Shown piece after piece: positions 37,208-46,999 of a stretch of DNA of 59,642 nucleotides (its first letter is position 1; each line of letters opens with the position of its first letter). The position numbers and the translations under genes are program-made. The stretch is from Nioella sp. MMSF_3534 (GTDB lineage Bacteria > Pseudomonadota > Alphaproteobacteria > Rhodobacterales > Rhodobacteraceae): positions 1 to 59,642 of the forward strand of contig NZ_JASHJX010000025.1 in NCBI RefSeq assembly GCF_030732985.1, given 5' to 3'. A model generated the notes under the pieces. The model saw only the letters and a list, made by a program, of their open reading frames with translations, ran no database searches and was not told the DNA's origin.

Positions 37208-38461
37208 ATGACCTACCACCCCAAATCCGACTTCATGCGCGTGATGATCGAGCGCGGCTTCCTGGCCGACTGCACCGATTATCAGGGCCTTGACGAAGCT
37301 CTGATCAAGGGCGTGGTGCCGGCCTATATCGGCTTTGACGCGACGGCGAAGTCGCTGCATGTGGGCTCGCTCATCCAGATCATGATGCTGCGCTGGCTGC
37401 AGAAGACCGGCCACAAGCCCATTACCCTGATGGGCGGCGGAACGACGAAGGTGGGCGACCCCAGCTTCCGGGCCGATGAACGCCCGCTGCTGAGCCCCGC
37501 CCAGATCGACGACAATATCGCCGGGATCAAGCAGGTCTTTGCACAATACGTCACCTATGGGGACGGGCCGAGTGATGCGCTGATGCTGAACAATGACGAG
37601 TGGCTGGCCGAGCTCAACTACCTCGATTTCCTGCGCGACATCGGGCGGCATTTCTCGGTCAATCGGATGCTGTCTTTCGAGTCCGTGAAATCGCGGATCG
37701 ACCGGGAACAAAGCCTCAGCTTCCTCGAATTCAACTACATGATCCTGCAGGCCTACGACTTCCTGGAACTCAACCGCCGCTACGGCTGCCTGTTGCAGAT
37801 GGGCGGGTCGGACCAGTGGGGCAATATCGTGAACGGCATCGACCTGACGCGCCGGGTGCTGGACCATGAAATCTACGGGCTGACCTCGCCGCTGCTGACC
37901 ACCTCGGACGGCAAGAAGATGGGCAAGACAGCCGATGGCGCGGTGTGGCTCAATGCCGAGATGCGCAGCCCTTACGAGTTCTGGCAGTTCTGGCGCAACA
38001 CGACCGATGCGGATGTGGGCCGGTTCCTGAAGCTCTATACCGAGCTGCCCGTGGAGGAGTGCGACCGGCTTGGCGCGCTGGAAGGCTCCGAGATCAACGA
38101 AGCCAAGATCGCGCTGGCCAATGAGGTGACGACGCTGCTGCACGGGGCCGAAGCGGCCCGGGCGGCGGAAGCCACCGCGCGCGAGGTGTTCGAGAAGGGC
38201 GGCATGGGCGACGACCTGCCCACCCTGACCCTGACGGCGGCGGATCTGGGCGAAGGGTTGCCGGTGGTGCAGCTGATCACCCGCTCGGGCCTGACCAGGT
38301 CGGGCAAGGAGGCGCGGCGCCTGATCACCGACAATGGTGCGCGGCTCAATGACCAGCTGATCACCGATACCGGCCTGATCGTCAGCGCATCCGACCTCGG
38401 CCAGCCGATCAAGCTGTCAGCGGGCAAGAAGCGTCACGCTCTGGTGGTCCTGAAAGACTGA
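37208..38461 (+). CDS. tyrS: Tyrosyl-tRNA synthetase
   Basis: Charges tRNA-Tyr. 417 residues. The HIGH-type motif is HVGS at 51-54, the second class I signature is KKMGKT near 235-240, and the tyrosine-binding segment ([10 protein letters not shown]) and C-terminal S4 RNA-binding domain (about 350-417, [18 protein letters not shown]) are present. GAGAC precedes the ATG at 37208. An open frame running further upstream is antisense to anmK. Confidence 0.97.
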   Translation: MTYHPKSDFMRVMIERGFLADCTDYQGLDEALIKGVVPAYIGFDATAKSLHVGSLIQIMMLRWLQKTGHKPITLMGGGTTKVGDPSFRADERPLLSPAQIDDNIAGIKQVFAQYVTYGDGPSDALMLNNDEWLAELNYLDFLRDIGRHFSVNRMLSFESVKSRIDREQSLSFLEFNYMILQAYDFLELNRRYGCLLQMGGSDQWGNIVNGIDLTRRVLDHEIYGLTSPLLTTSDGKKMGKTADGAVWLNAEMRSPYEFWQFWRNTTDADVGRFLKLYTELPVEECDRLGALEGSEINEAKIALANEVTTLLHGAEAARAAEATAREVFEKGGMGDDLPTLTLTAADLGEGLPVVQLITRSGLTRSGKEARRLITDNGARLNDQLITDTGLIVSASDLGQPIKLSAGKKRHALVVLKD

Positions 38462-38507
38462 TCGCGAAAGCGTCTGCGCCCTCGTAGCACCGGCCTTCAG
38501 GGCGGGG

Positions 38508-39722
38508 TTACTGGCGTAAGAGGGCGTTCTGGGCCTGATCTTCCGCGGCCCAGGCCACCAGCGCATCGCGGATCGCCTCCTGTACCCGCGCGCGCCAATC
38601 GGCATCCAGAAGATTCGCCAGATCCTCGGGGTCGGAAATGAACCCGAGCTCGACCAGAACCGACGGGATATCGGCGGCCTTGAGCACCGAAAACCCCGCC
38701 TCCAGCCGAGGATGACGGTGCAGGTTTGCGCCCGCCCGGTCCAGCCCGGCAACGATGTGATCGGCCAAAGCCGCGGACCGGGGGGCGGTTTCCAGCCTTG
38801 CAAGGTCCAGCAGCACACCTGCGACCTCATCATCGCTGCCCGCAAGGTCGACCCCCGCCAGCAGGTCAGCGCGGTCATGGGCCTCGGCCAATGCTTCCGA
38901 CGCGGCGTCGGAGGCGGTTTCGGATAGGGTATAGACAGTCGCCCCACGCGCCCTGCCCGCTTCCAGCGCATCGGCATGCAGCGACAGGAAGGCCCGAGCA
39001 CCGGCGCTGCGCGCGATTGTGACCCGCTCGGGCAGCGACACGAACCAGTCGCCCTCGCGCGTCAGCACCACGTCAAAGAGCCCGGACCGCAACAGCACTT
39101 CGCGCAGTTCTATGGCGAAGATCAGCATCAGATCCGCCTCGTCCTGCCCGCGCCGTTGCGCGCCGGGATCGACACCGCCATGGCCGGGATCGAGTGCGAT
39201 CATGATCGGTCCACCCTCGACACGGACCGGCAAGGCGCTGTCGGCCACCGGAACCGGCGGCAGGCGGACACCCGGCGGGGTGTGGGCGGCAAGCTCGGTG
39301 AACACGGCCTGCGATACCGGCGAAAGCCGCAATTGCACCTGCGCCGTGCCGTCTGTGTCATCGGTCTGCATCCCGGCCTGGGCGATTTCCATCGGGCGAT
39401 CGAGCGTCAGGACCATGCGCGACCAACCCGCATCGCCGCGGCCCATGGCAAGGCCGGTGACATGGCTGGAGGCGTCAAGTTCGGGGCCAAGAGCGGCCCA
39501 GTTGACCTCCCGGAAATCCAGCACGACGCGGGCGGGGTCATCCAGCACGAAAACCCGGTACGGCACGGCCTGGGTCAGCGCGAGGTCAAGCACCACCTCG
39601 CGCCCGTCATCTTCCAAACGGCTGCCTTCGGCAAGAACCCGCGCAAGCGCCCGCAAGTCCTGTGCCGCAGCGGGTAGGGAAACCATTAAAAATGACATTA
39701 ATACAAGGACTAAACGGATCAT
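38508..39722 (-). CDS. N-acetylmuramoyl-L-alanine amidase (AmiC type)
   Basis: 404 residues. Signal peptide 1-20 (MIRLVLVLMSFLMVSLPAAA), then an AMIN domain (about 22-150) that targets the protein to the septal wall, then an Amidase_3 zinc domain: LDPGHGGVDPGA, a conserved Glu/His LSLHADAL and LVELGFISDPED with the catalytic glutamate. It cleaves the amide bond between MurNAc and the peptide during cell separation. The start at 39722 begins with the signal peptide. The longer open frame upstream is not signal-like. Convergent with tyrS, 46 bp apart without a clear terminator. Confidence 0.92.
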   Translation of the reverse strand: MIRLVLVLMSFLMVSLPAAAQDLRALARVLAEGSRLEDDGREVVLDLALTQAVPYRVFVLDDPARVVLDFREVNWAALGPELDASSHVTGLAMGRGDAGWSRMVLTLDRPMEIAQAGMQTDDTDGTAQVQLRLSPVSQAVFTELAAHTPPGVRLPPVPVADSALPVRVEGGPIMIALDPGHGGVDPGAQRRGQDEADLMLIFAIELREVLLRSGLFDVVLTREGDWFVSLPERVTIARSAGARAFLSLHADALEAGRARGATVYTLSETASDAASEALAEAHDRADLLAGVDLAGSDDEVAGVLLDLARLETAPRSAALADHIVAGLDRAGANLHRHPRLEAGFSVLKAADIPSVLVELGFISDPEDLANLLDADWRARVQEAIRDALVAWAAEDQAQNALLRQ

Positions 39723-39890
39723 CTGCGGCCTGCTGAAGGTTATTGTACTGGGCAGGATAACAGGTCCCTGCGCCTGCCCCAAGCCACGCAAGACCGCAAG
39801 TTTCATGAAATCGCGCGGGACCTGCCATATTCTTCCCGCAAAGCGGCGGCAGGCTTGTCTCAACCTCAACCCACCACTGTCGAGAGCCTC

Positions 39891-40829
39891 ATGAAACCGA
39901 CACTTCTGCACCATGCCGCCTACCGGATCTACCGGCTGCGCCGTCTGATTTCCCTGTCAGTTCTGGTGGTTGTGGCGGGGGCCTGCCTGTCTCTTGTGGT
40001 CTCTCCGGCGGACAACCTGTTTCGGGATCCGCTGAACCTGTTCCTGCTGATGCTGGTCTGGGGGGGAATCGTGTCCAGCGCGGCGGTTGCCTTTCCCGGT
40101 GGCTGGATCGACACGCTGACCGCGTCGATTGCATTCGCATTGCTATTGTTGGCAACGCCCTATCTGCAACTTGCCGTAACGGGCGCGTCCGTCGTCGCGG
40201 GCGGGATCAGCGACCACATGGCGATCCTGCTTATGTCGCTGGCATGGTTCATGGTCTGGTTGCTGGTGATGGCCGTGCTCGTCTATGCGGGCCAGAACCT
40301 GCCGATGGGCAAACGCACCCACCACACGCGCGTGTTCTGCCCCGCCTCGCCAGACCGGGTGCGCCGGGCACTGTGCCCGCTTCCAGGCACTTCGGTTGCC
40401 GGTCGGGTCTGCGGACCCGAGGAGGCGGACGGGTTCTTTCCGGTTCGCTACGAGGCAGATGCCCCCAGCGGCGAAAGCTTTGCCATCGCGCGGCAGGCCC
40501 ACAGCTATCGCTATCGCATCCTGCACGAAGACCGCCTGACCCGGCAATCGGAGGCCGTCGTTCGGCTGGAAGGCCGCAAGAGCCGGTCGGAAATCTTCGA
40601 AAGGCTCGAACCGGTTGAAGGCGGGACACTATACACCCTGGTCGAGATGCACGACCATTTCAACCTGCTGACCGCGATCGGCTTCTGGATCAACGATTTC
40701 GGCGCCGATCATGCGCTGGCCTATCTGGATGCCGCCGAGGGGGTTCCCTCGCTGGCCATCTACAATCAGCGCCAGCGCAGCCCCCTGTCGATCCTGTCGC
40801 GCCTGTTCAAGACGACCGGGACGCCATGA
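39891..40829 (+). CDS. Membrane protein with a soluble C-terminal domain
   Basis: 312 residues. Four transmembrane segments in the first 135 residues, then a soluble part of about 170 residues. Its opening THHTRVFCPASPDRVRRALCP and closing HDHFNLLTAIGFWINDFGADH recall a START/polyketide-cyclase-type helix-grip fold, but the match is loose. The start is uncertain: ATG 39891 is chosen, while a TTG at 39855 with GGCAGG upstream would add 12 residues. Divergent from the amidase gene and overlapping the aminotransferase gene tail to tail by 23 bp. Function unknown. Confidence 0.7.
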   Translation: MKPTLLHHAAYRIYRLRRLISLSVLVVVAGACLSLVVSPADNLFRDPLNLFLLMLVWGGIVSSAAVAFPGGWIDTLTASIAFALLLLATPYLQLAVTGASVVAGGISDHMAILLMSLAWFMVWLLVMAVLVYAGQNLPMGKRTHHTRVFCPASPDRVRRALCPLPGTSVAGRVCGPEEADGFFPVRYEADAPSGESFAIARQAHSYRYRILHEDRLTRQSEAVVRLEGRKSRSEIFERLEPVEGGTLYTLVEMHDHFNLLTAIGFWINDFGADHALAYLDAAEGVPSLAIYNQRQRSPLSILSRLFKTTGTP

Positions 40830-41958
40830 AGCCCTGAAGCCGACTGATGCCTTCTTCGATATCCGCTGTCGAGCGGGCATAGGAAAAGCGCAGCGTCGTC
40901 GCGCCGCGCACCGGGTCGAAATCCAGCCCCGGAGTGACCGCGACCCCCGCCTCGCGCAGGATCTCGGCACAGAAGGCCAGCGAGTCATCCGTATGTTCTG
41001 ACACGTCCGCATAGACGTAGAAGGCCCCGTCAGCGGGCGCGACCTTGTCGAAACCGGCCTTCGCCAGCCCCTCCAGCATCAGCCGCCGATTGACCGTGTA
41101 GACGTCGCGATGCGCGTCAAGCTCCGCCCGGCCTTCGGGCGAGAGCGCGCCAAGCGCGGCGACCTGCGCCGCATGGGGCGGGCAGATGAACATGTTCTGC
41201 GCCAGCCGTTCGACGATGCGCACGTGATCCTCGGGCACCACCAGCCAGCCAAGCCGCCAGCCGGTCATCGAGAAATACTTGGAAAAGGAATTGACCACGT
41301 AAAGATCATCGGAACATTCCAGCGCGCTGACCGCCCGGCCCTCGTATTGCAGCCCGTGGTAGATCTCGTCGGAAATCAGCGCCATGCCGCGATCCGCGCA
41401 GGCCCCGACCAGCGCCCCAAGCGCGGGTTTGTCCAGCATCGTGCCCGAGGGGTTGGCGGGCGAGGCCACGATCAGCCCGGCCATGTCATCGGTCAGATCG
41501 CCCGGCACCGGCTGATAGCGGTTCTCGGGCGTGGTCTGGAACCCGACCGGCTCCAGGCTCAGCGCCTTGAGGATCTGGCGGTAGCTGGGGTAGCCCGGCT
41601 CGCCCAGGCCCACCTTTTCACCCGCGTCGAAAAGCGCCGTGAAGGCAAGGATGAAAGCCCCCGAAGCCCCCGCCGTCAGCACCACGCGCGCCGGGTCCAG
41701 ATCGACGCCATACCACTCGTCATAAAGCGCCGCGATTCCCGCGCGCAGGTCGGGCCTGCCAAGCGCCACCGTGTAGCCGAGCGGCCCCGCCTCCATCTCG
41801 GCGGAAAGACGCGCACTGGCAGCAGCAGGTGCGCCCGACCCCGGTTGACCCACTTCCATATGGATAACATGGCGCCCGGCCTCTTCCGCCGCGCGCGCCT
41901 GCTCCATCACATCCATCACGATAAAGGGATCAACGCCCGAGCGCCTTGAATATCGCAT
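40807..41958 (-). CDS. PLP-dependent aminotransferase, class I/II
   Basis: 383 residues, fold type I. N-terminal VIHMEVGQPGSGAP, substrate loop VVLTAGASGAFILAF, ASPANPSGTML, ISDEIYHGLQYEG and the PLP lysine in NSFSKYFSMTGWRLGW are visible, as is the final arginine (TTLRFSYARS) that binds the substrate carboxylate. It belongs to the group that includes aspartate and kynurenine-type aminotransferases; substrate uncertain. The start at 41958 has AAGGAGAGGTCA directly upstream. Overlaps the previous gene by 23 bp. Confidence 0.92.
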   Translation of the reverse strand: MRYSRRSGVDPFIVMDVMEQARAAEEAGRHVIHMEVGQPGSGAPAAASARLSAEMEAGPLGYTVALGRPDLRAGIAALYDEWYGVDLDPARVVLTAGASGAFILAFTALFDAGEKVGLGEPGYPSYRQILKALSLEPVGFQTTPENRYQPVPGDLTDDMAGLIVASPANPSGTMLDKPALGALVGACADRGMALISDEIYHGLQYEGRAVSALECSDDLYVVNSFSKYFSMTGWRLGWLVVPEDHVRIVERLAQNMFICPPHAAQVAALGALSPEGRAELDAHRDVYTVNRRLMLEGLAKAGFDKVAPADGAFYVYADVSEHTDDSLAFCAEILREAGVAVTPGLDFDPVRGATTLRFSYARSTADIEEGISRLQGFMASRSS

Positions 41959-42010
41959 TGACCTCTCCTTAAGCTGTGCCCGGTTGAAGCAGTCAAAGAC
42001 AGGAAGGTCA

Positions 42011-43333
42011 ATGTCACTTCTCGCCCGCCTGACGGCGCTTGTCCTGCTCCTGTCCACATTTTCGGCGCAGGCGCAGACAATCATTCGCGACGCCGAGATC
42101 GAACGCGGCTTGCAGGCGCTGGCCGCCCCGATCCTGCGGGCAGCGGGCCTGCCCAGTTCGGTGCGGATCATCGTGGTCGATGACAGTTCCCTGAACGCCT
42201 TCGTCGTGGACACCAATCACATCTTCATCCACTCGGGCCTTCTGATGCGGCTGGAAGACCCTGCCCAGGTGCAGGCGGTCATCGCCCATGAAGCCGCCCA
42301 TATCGCCGGCGGCCATTTCACCCGCCGCGCTGCAAATGTGGGTCATGCCAACACGGTGGCACGGATCGGGTTGCTGCTTGGGGTCGCGGCGGGCGTTGCG
42401 TCGGGGGATTCCTCTACCGGGTTCGGGGTTCTGGCTGGTACGGCCTCCTCTGCTCAACGGGTGCTGTTCGCCCATACCCGCGCCGAGGAGGCCAGCGCCG
42501 ACACCGCGGGTATCCGATACATGATCTCGGCCGGGGTCGATGCCACGGCGATGCTCGACGTTCTGGACATCTTTCGCGGACAGGAGGCGCTGTCGGTCGG
42601 TCGCCAGGACCCCTACCTGCTGACCCACCCGCTGACACGGGAACGCCTGCGTTCCGTCAGGGCGCTTGTGGCCGGGCTGGACGCCGTCGACCCCGACAAC
42701 AGCACCCTTTATTGGTATCAACGGATGCAGGGCAAGCTGACCGCCTTCCTGCGCGCGCCAAGCTGGACCCTGCGACGAGTGGGGCGCAATGACAATTCCG
42801 AGATCGCCCGCCTGCGCCGGGCCATCGCCTATCACCGCCAGCCCGATACCGACCGGGCGATGGCCGAGGTGGATGCGCTGGTCGCCATGCGCCCCGATGA
42901 CGCCTATTACCACGAGCTTCGGGGCCAGATCCTGTATGAATCGCGGCTCTATGCCCATGCGGTCAGCGCCTATGCCCGCGCGGTGGAACTGGCCCCGCGC
43001 GAACCGCTGATCCTTGCCGGATATGGCCGGGCGCTGCTGGCCGCAGATACCGCATCGGGCAACCGTCAGGCGCTGGAGGTGCTGAACCGCGCCCGCGCCC
43101 GCGACCCGTTCAACCCGCGCCTCTTGCGCGACCTCGGCCTTGCCCATGCCCGTCTTGGCCAGAACGGCATGGCCTCGGTCGCCACTGCCGAACGCTATGC
43201 CCTTCAGGGGCGTTTCGAAGATGCCCAGATCCACGCCAACCGCGCCTCGGGCCTTCTGCCGCAGGGCAGCCCGGGGTTTCTGCGCGCGCAGGATGTGCTA
43301 GGTGTTGCCCAAACCGTCTTGAACCGGAGATAG
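42011..43333 (+). CDS. M48 family metalloprotease with TPR domain (BepA-like)
   Basis: 440 residues. Signal peptide 1-22, zinc protease domain with HEAAH at 93-97 and the third ligand in EEASAD (E160), then a C-terminal tetratricopeptide region (about 275-435, VDALVAMRPDDAYYHELRGQ and following). This is the layout of BepA (YfgC), a periplasmic quality-control protease that handles outer-membrane beta-barrel assembly. AGGAAGG lies before the ATG at 42011. The DsbA-like gene starts 2 bp after its stop, so protease and thiol oxidoreductase are probably co-expressed for envelope protein folding. Confidence 0.92.
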   Translation: MSLLARLTALVLLLSTFSAQAQTIIRDAEIERGLQALAAPILRAAGLPSSVRIIVVDDSSLNAFVVDTNHIFIHSGLLMRLEDPAQVQAVIAHEAAHIAGGHFTRRAANVGHANTVARIGLLLGVAAGVASGDSSTGFGVLAGTASSAQRVLFAHTRAEEASADTAGIRYMISAGVDATAMLDVLDIFRGQEALSVGRQDPYLLTHPLTRERLRSVRALVAGLDAVDPDNSTLYWYQRMQGKLTAFLRAPSWTLRRVGRNDNSEIARLRRAIAYHRQPDTDRAMAEVDALVAMRPDDAYYHELRGQILYESRLYAHAVSAYARAVELAPREPLILAGYGRALLAADTASGNRQALEVLNRARARDPFNPRLLRDLGLAHARLGQNGMASVATAERYALQGRFEDAQIHANRASGLLPQGSPGFLRAQDVLGVAQTVLNRR

Positions 43334-43335
43334 AC

Positions 43336-44094
43336 ATGAAGAGATTTGCCCCCGCCGCGCTTGCCTTTGCAGCGGCGCTGACCGCCGCACCGCTGGCCGC
43401 TGACGGGATCGCCGACATGAGCGATGCCGAGCGCGCCACCTTCCGCGCCGAGATCCGCGATTACCTGCTGGAACACCCCGAGGTGCTGCTGGAAGCCATC
43501 GCCGTTCTGGAAGAACGCCAGGCGCAGGCCGAGACCGTTCAGGATCAGGCCATGGTGCTGGCCAATGCCGAGGCGCTGTTCAACAGCCAGTTCGACTGGG
43601 AAGGCGGCAACCCCGATGGCGATATCGTGCTGGTCGAGTTCATGGACTACCGTTGCGGGTATTGCCGCCGCGCGCAGCCCGATGTGGAGCGGCTGATCTC
43701 CTCGGACGGCAATATCCGCTACATCGTCAAGGAATTCCCCATTCTCGGAGACGAATCCGTGATGGCCTCGCGCTTTGCCATCTCGACCCGCCAGAATATC
43801 GGCGACGATGCCTATGAACTGGTTCATGTGGCGCTGATGCAGATGCGCGGGGACGTCACCGAAGACAGCCTGCGCCGCCTGGCCGAGGGTCTGGAGCTTG
43901 ACGCCGACGTGATCCTCGCGGGCATGAACGCGCCGGAAGTGGATCAGGTGATTGCCGCCAATCACGCGTTGGCCGGGGTGCTGCAAATCTCGGGAACGCC
44001 CACATTCGTGATGAACGACCAACTGCTGCGCGGCTACCTGCCCTATGAGGGCATGGCGGCACTGGCAGCCGAGATCCGGGCACAGACCAACTAA
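43336..44094 (+). CDS. DsbA-family thiol:disulfide oxidoreductase
   Basis: 252 residues. Signal peptide 1-22, an N-terminal helical extension (LLEHPEVLLEAIAVLEERQ) like that of ScsC/DsbA-fold proteins, thioredoxin fold with active site C107-G-Y-C110 and the cis-proline loop SGTPTFV. The CGYC centre and extension suggest an oxidase or isomerase of the periplasm. Starts 2 bp after the M48 protease gene. Ends before a strong bidirectional terminator. Confidence 0.92.
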   Translation: MKRFAPAALAFAAALTAAPLAADGIADMSDAERATFRAEIRDYLLEHPEVLLEAIAVLEERQAQAETVQDQAMVLANAEALFNSQFDWEGGNPDGDIVLVEFMDYRCGYCRRAQPDVERLISSDGNIRYIVKEFPILGDESVMASRFAISTRQNIGDDAYELVHVALMQMRGDVTEDSLRRLAEGLELDADVILAGMNAPEVDQVIAANHALAGVLQISGTPTFVMNDQLLRGYLPYEGMAALAAEIRAQTN

Positions 44095-44112
44095 GCTCTT
44101 CGCTGCTGGAAC

Positions 44113-44149
44113 AAAAAAGCCCCGGATCGTCTCCGGGGCTTTTTCTTTT
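44113..44149. terminator. Bidirectional terminator between dsbA-like gene and rne
   Basis: AAAAAAGCCCCGGA, a short loop and TCCGGGGCTTTTTCTTTT: a 9-bp GC-rich stem with an A-run on the left and a T-run on the right. It can stop transcription from both convergent genes. Confidence 0.9.
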
Positions 44150-44167
44150 GATATCAGGCAGCAGGGC

Positions 44168-46999
44168 TTAGCCCATCGACCACCAGCCGCGTTTCTTCGG
44201 GCGATCGTCGGCGGGCGCTTCCTCTGCCACGGCGGCCGCCGGTTCCGGCTCGGGCGTGGGTGCTTCTGCCGTCTCTTCCTCTGGCGCGGGCTCTGGATCA
44301 GAGACACCCTCTGCGGCAGGCTCTTCCACTACGGGCGCTTCTGGTTCCGCCTCCGCCACCGGTTCCTCGGCCGGGGCACTCTCTGCCGCCGGTTCCTCGG
44401 CCGGGGCGCCCTGCGGCTCTGCTTCGGCAGCCGGCGCTTCCACGGGGGCCGCTTCCGGCTCTTCCGTCACAGCCACCTCTGCCGGGGCCTCCTCCGCCGG
44501 GGCGGATTCGGCCTCTGCAACTGCGTCCGCCTCTGCGGCAGGGGCGTCCGTCTCTGCCGGTTCCTCTACCTTCTTCTTGCGGCGGCTGCGGGTCTTGCGC
44601 TTGGGTTTTTCCTCGGTCTCCGGCGCTGCCTCTTCCGTCGGGGCTTCCGGGGCGGCCTCTGCTACCGCGGCGGAACCCTCGGCAGGCGCGTCCGACGGGG
44701 TCTCCTCGGAATTGCCCTCTTCGCCGTTGGTGTCCTGCGTATCGCCATTCTCGCCGTTTTCGCCATTCTCCGACTTGCGGCGGCCACGCCCGCCCCTGCG
44801 GCGGCGGCGCTTCTTCTTCGGCTGCTCATCGGTGGCTTCGGACACCTCCGGCGCGCTCTCGGCGGCTTCCTCGGCTTCGGCCTCCTCGACAATGCTGTCC
44901 ATCAGCGCGCTGTCCATCGAGATCACCGGCGTCACCGCCGCCACACGACGGGTGGCGGTCTTGAACTTCTCGATCTTGAAATCGGGCGAGACCAGCATCG
45001 GATCGGCCTCGATCCGGATCGACATGCCATAACGCGCCTCGATCTCGGCCAGGTATTCGCGCTTGGCGTTCATGATGAAGTTCACGATGCCCACGGGCGC
45101 GGTGACCAGAACCTCGCGGCTGCGGCGGCGGGTGCCTTCCTCCTCCAACTGGCGCAGGATCGACAGCGCGAGGCTGTCATCAGAGCGCACAAGCCCGGTG
45201 CCATGGCAGGCGTGGCAAGGCTGTGTCGTCGCCTCCAGCATGCCGGGGCGCAGGCGCTGGCGCGACATCTCCATCAGTCCAAAGCCCGAGATGCGACCGA
45301 CCTGGATGCGCGCCCGGTCGGTCTTGAGCTTGTCCTTCAGACGCTTTTCCACGGCGGCGTTGTTGCGCCGTTCGTCCATGTCGATGAAGTCGATCACGAT
45401 CAGGCCGGCCAGGTCGCGCAGGCGCAATTGGCGAGCGACCTCTTCGGCGGCTTCAAGGTTGGTCTTGGTCGCGGTTTCCTCGATCGAGCCTTCCTTGGTG
45501 GCGCGGCCAGAGTTCACGTCGATGGCCACAAGCGCCTCGGTCACGCCGATAACGATGTAGCCGCCCGAACGCAGCTGCACCACCGGGTTGAACATGTCAG
45601 CCAGGTAGCCCTCGACCTGGAAACGGGCAAAGAGCGGCATCGGCTCGTTGTAATGTTTCACGTTCTTGGCGTGGGACGGCATGATCATCTTCATGAAGTC
45701 CTTGGCATGGCGGTAGCCACGCTCGCCCTCGACCAGAACCTCGTCGATGTCGCGGTTATAGAGATCGCGGATCGACCGGTGAATCAGGTCGCCTTCCTGA
45801 TAGATCGGCGCGGGCGCGGTGGAGCGCAGGGTCAGATCGCGGATCTGTTCCCACTGGCGTTGCAGATATTCATAATCGCGCTTGATCTCGGATTTGGTGC
45901 GCTTGGCCCCGGCGGTCCGCACGATCAGCCCGGCACCTTGCGGCACATCGAGCGAAACCGCGATTTCCTTGAGCTTCTTGCGGTCTACCGCGTTGGTGAT
46001 CTTGCGGGAAATGCCGCCGCCACGGGCGGTGTTGGGCATCAGAACGCAGTAGCGACCGGCCAGCGACAGATAGGTGGTCAGCGCGGCGCCCTTGTTGCCG
46101 CGTTCTTCCTTGACGACCTGCACCAGCAGGATCTGGCGCACCTTGACCACTTCCTGAATCTTGTAGCGGCGCGGGCGCGGCTTGCGCACCGGACGAATGT
46201 CTTCCTGATCGTCATCGTCGGCGACGGTCGAGATATTGGGGTCGACCTCGGCTGCATCGGCGATGGTGTCATCGCCCGCATCCTCTTCATCATCCGCGTC
46301 ATCCGCATCCGATGCGTCATCCTCCCCGTCCTCGGACGCAGCGTCGTCAGACCGGTTGTCAGCTTGCGGCGCGTCGACAGCCGGGGCTTCCTCTTCGGCA
46401 ACGGTCGCGCCCGCGTCGTCCGCGACGCTGTCGCTGTCCGGTGACGCCGCCTCCGCTGCCGCGTCGTTGCCCTCGGTTTCATCCATGCCCGATGCCAAAA
46501 GCGTCGAGTCCTCGTCTTCCGGCGTCAGGTCGACGACATCCATGCCAGAGGGGGAATTGCGCTTGCCGCCTTCAACCTCGCCAGAGATCACCGCATCGCT
46601 GCGGCTGTCTGCGGCCTGGGTCTCGGACCCGTTCGACGGCTTGCGACGGCGGCGACGAGAGCGCTTGGGCTTGTTTTCCGCATCCGCCTCGGCCTCGGCC
46701 AGAGCGCGGGCATATTCCTGTTCCTCGGCCAGCAGCGCTTCGCGATCGGCGGTCGGGATCTGGTAGTAATCGGGGTGAATTTCCGAGAAGGCGAGGAAGC
46801 CGTGGCGGTTGCCGCCGTAATCGACAAACGCGGCCTGCAACGAGGGTTCGACCCGCGTGACCTTTGCCAGATATATGTTTCCTGCCAGTTGCCGCTTGTT
46901 CAGCGACTCGAAATCGAATTCCTCGACCTTGTTTCCGTCAGCCACGACGACGCGGGTTTCTTCCGCGTGCGTGGCGTCGATAAGCATCTTCTTTGCCAT
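44168..46999 (-). CDS. rne: Ribonuclease E/G
   Basis: Endonuclease that starts mRNA decay and processes rRNA. 943 residues. Start MAKKMLIDATHAEETRVVV; S1 domain beginning GNIYLAKVTRVEPSLQAAFV, interrupted after about residue 85 by an acidic and arginine-rich insertion of roughly 190 residues (to about 275), then resuming IQEVVKVRQILLVQVVKEER. The catalytic region has VAIDVNSGRA and the metal-binding aspartate in GLIVIDFIDM, and a zinc link CHACHGTG. The C-terminal 250 residues are a low-complexity tail of E, A and P broken by arginine-rich patches (RRRRGGRGRR), the usual site for degradosome and RNA contacts. AAGGAACAC sits before the start at 46999. Such insertions are known in alphaproteobacterial RNase E. 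Confidence 0.96.
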   Translation of the reverse strand: MAKKMLIDATHAEETRVVVADGNKVEEFDFESLNKRQLAGNIYLAKVTRVEPSLQAAFVDYGGNRHGFLAFSEIHPDYYQIPTADREALLAEEQEYARALAEAEADAENKPKRSRRRRRKPSNGSETQAADSRSDAVISGEVEGGKRNSPSGMDVVDLTPEDEDSTLLASGMDETEGNDAAAEAASPDSDSVADDAGATVAEEEAPAVDAPQADNRSDDAASEDGEDDASDADDADDEEDAGDDTIADAAEVDPNISTVADDDDQEDIRPVRKPRPRRYKIQEVVKVRQILLVQVVKEERGNKGAALTTYLSLAGRYCVLMPNTARGGGISRKITNAVDRKKLKEIAVSLDVPQGAGLIVRTAGAKRTKSEIKRDYEYLQRQWEQIRDLTLRSTAPAPIYQEGDLIHRSIRDLYNRDIDEVLVEGERGYRHAKDFMKMIMPSHAKNVKHYNEPMPLFARFQVEGYLADMFNPVVQLRSGGYIVIGVTEALVAIDVNSGRATKEGSIEETATKTNLEAAEEVARQLRLRDLAGLIVIDFIDMDERRNNAAVEKRLKDKLKTDRARIQVGRISGFGLMEMSRQRLRPGMLEATTQPCHACHGTGLVRSDDSLALSILRQLEEEGTRRRSREVLVTAPVGIVNFIMNAKREYLAEIEARYGMSIRIEADPMLVSPDFKIEKFKTATRRVAAVTPVISMDSALMDSIVEEAEAEEAAESAPEVSEATDEQPKKKRRRRRGGRGRRKSENGENGENGDTQDTNGEEGNSEETPSDAPAEGSAAVAEAAPEAPTEEAAPETEEKPKRKTRSRRKKKVEEPAETDAPAAEADAVAEAESAPAEEAPAEVAVTEEPEAAPVEAPAAEAEPQGAPAEEPAAESAPAEEPVAEAEPEAPVVEEPAAEGVSDPEPAPEEETAEAPTPEPEPAAAVAEEAPADDRPKKRGWWSMG

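Noticed and set aside
39855-39890. TTG start at 39855 for the membrane protein at 39891-40829
   Set aside because: An ATG 36 bp further on begins right before the first helix. The TTG option is kept only as an alternative.
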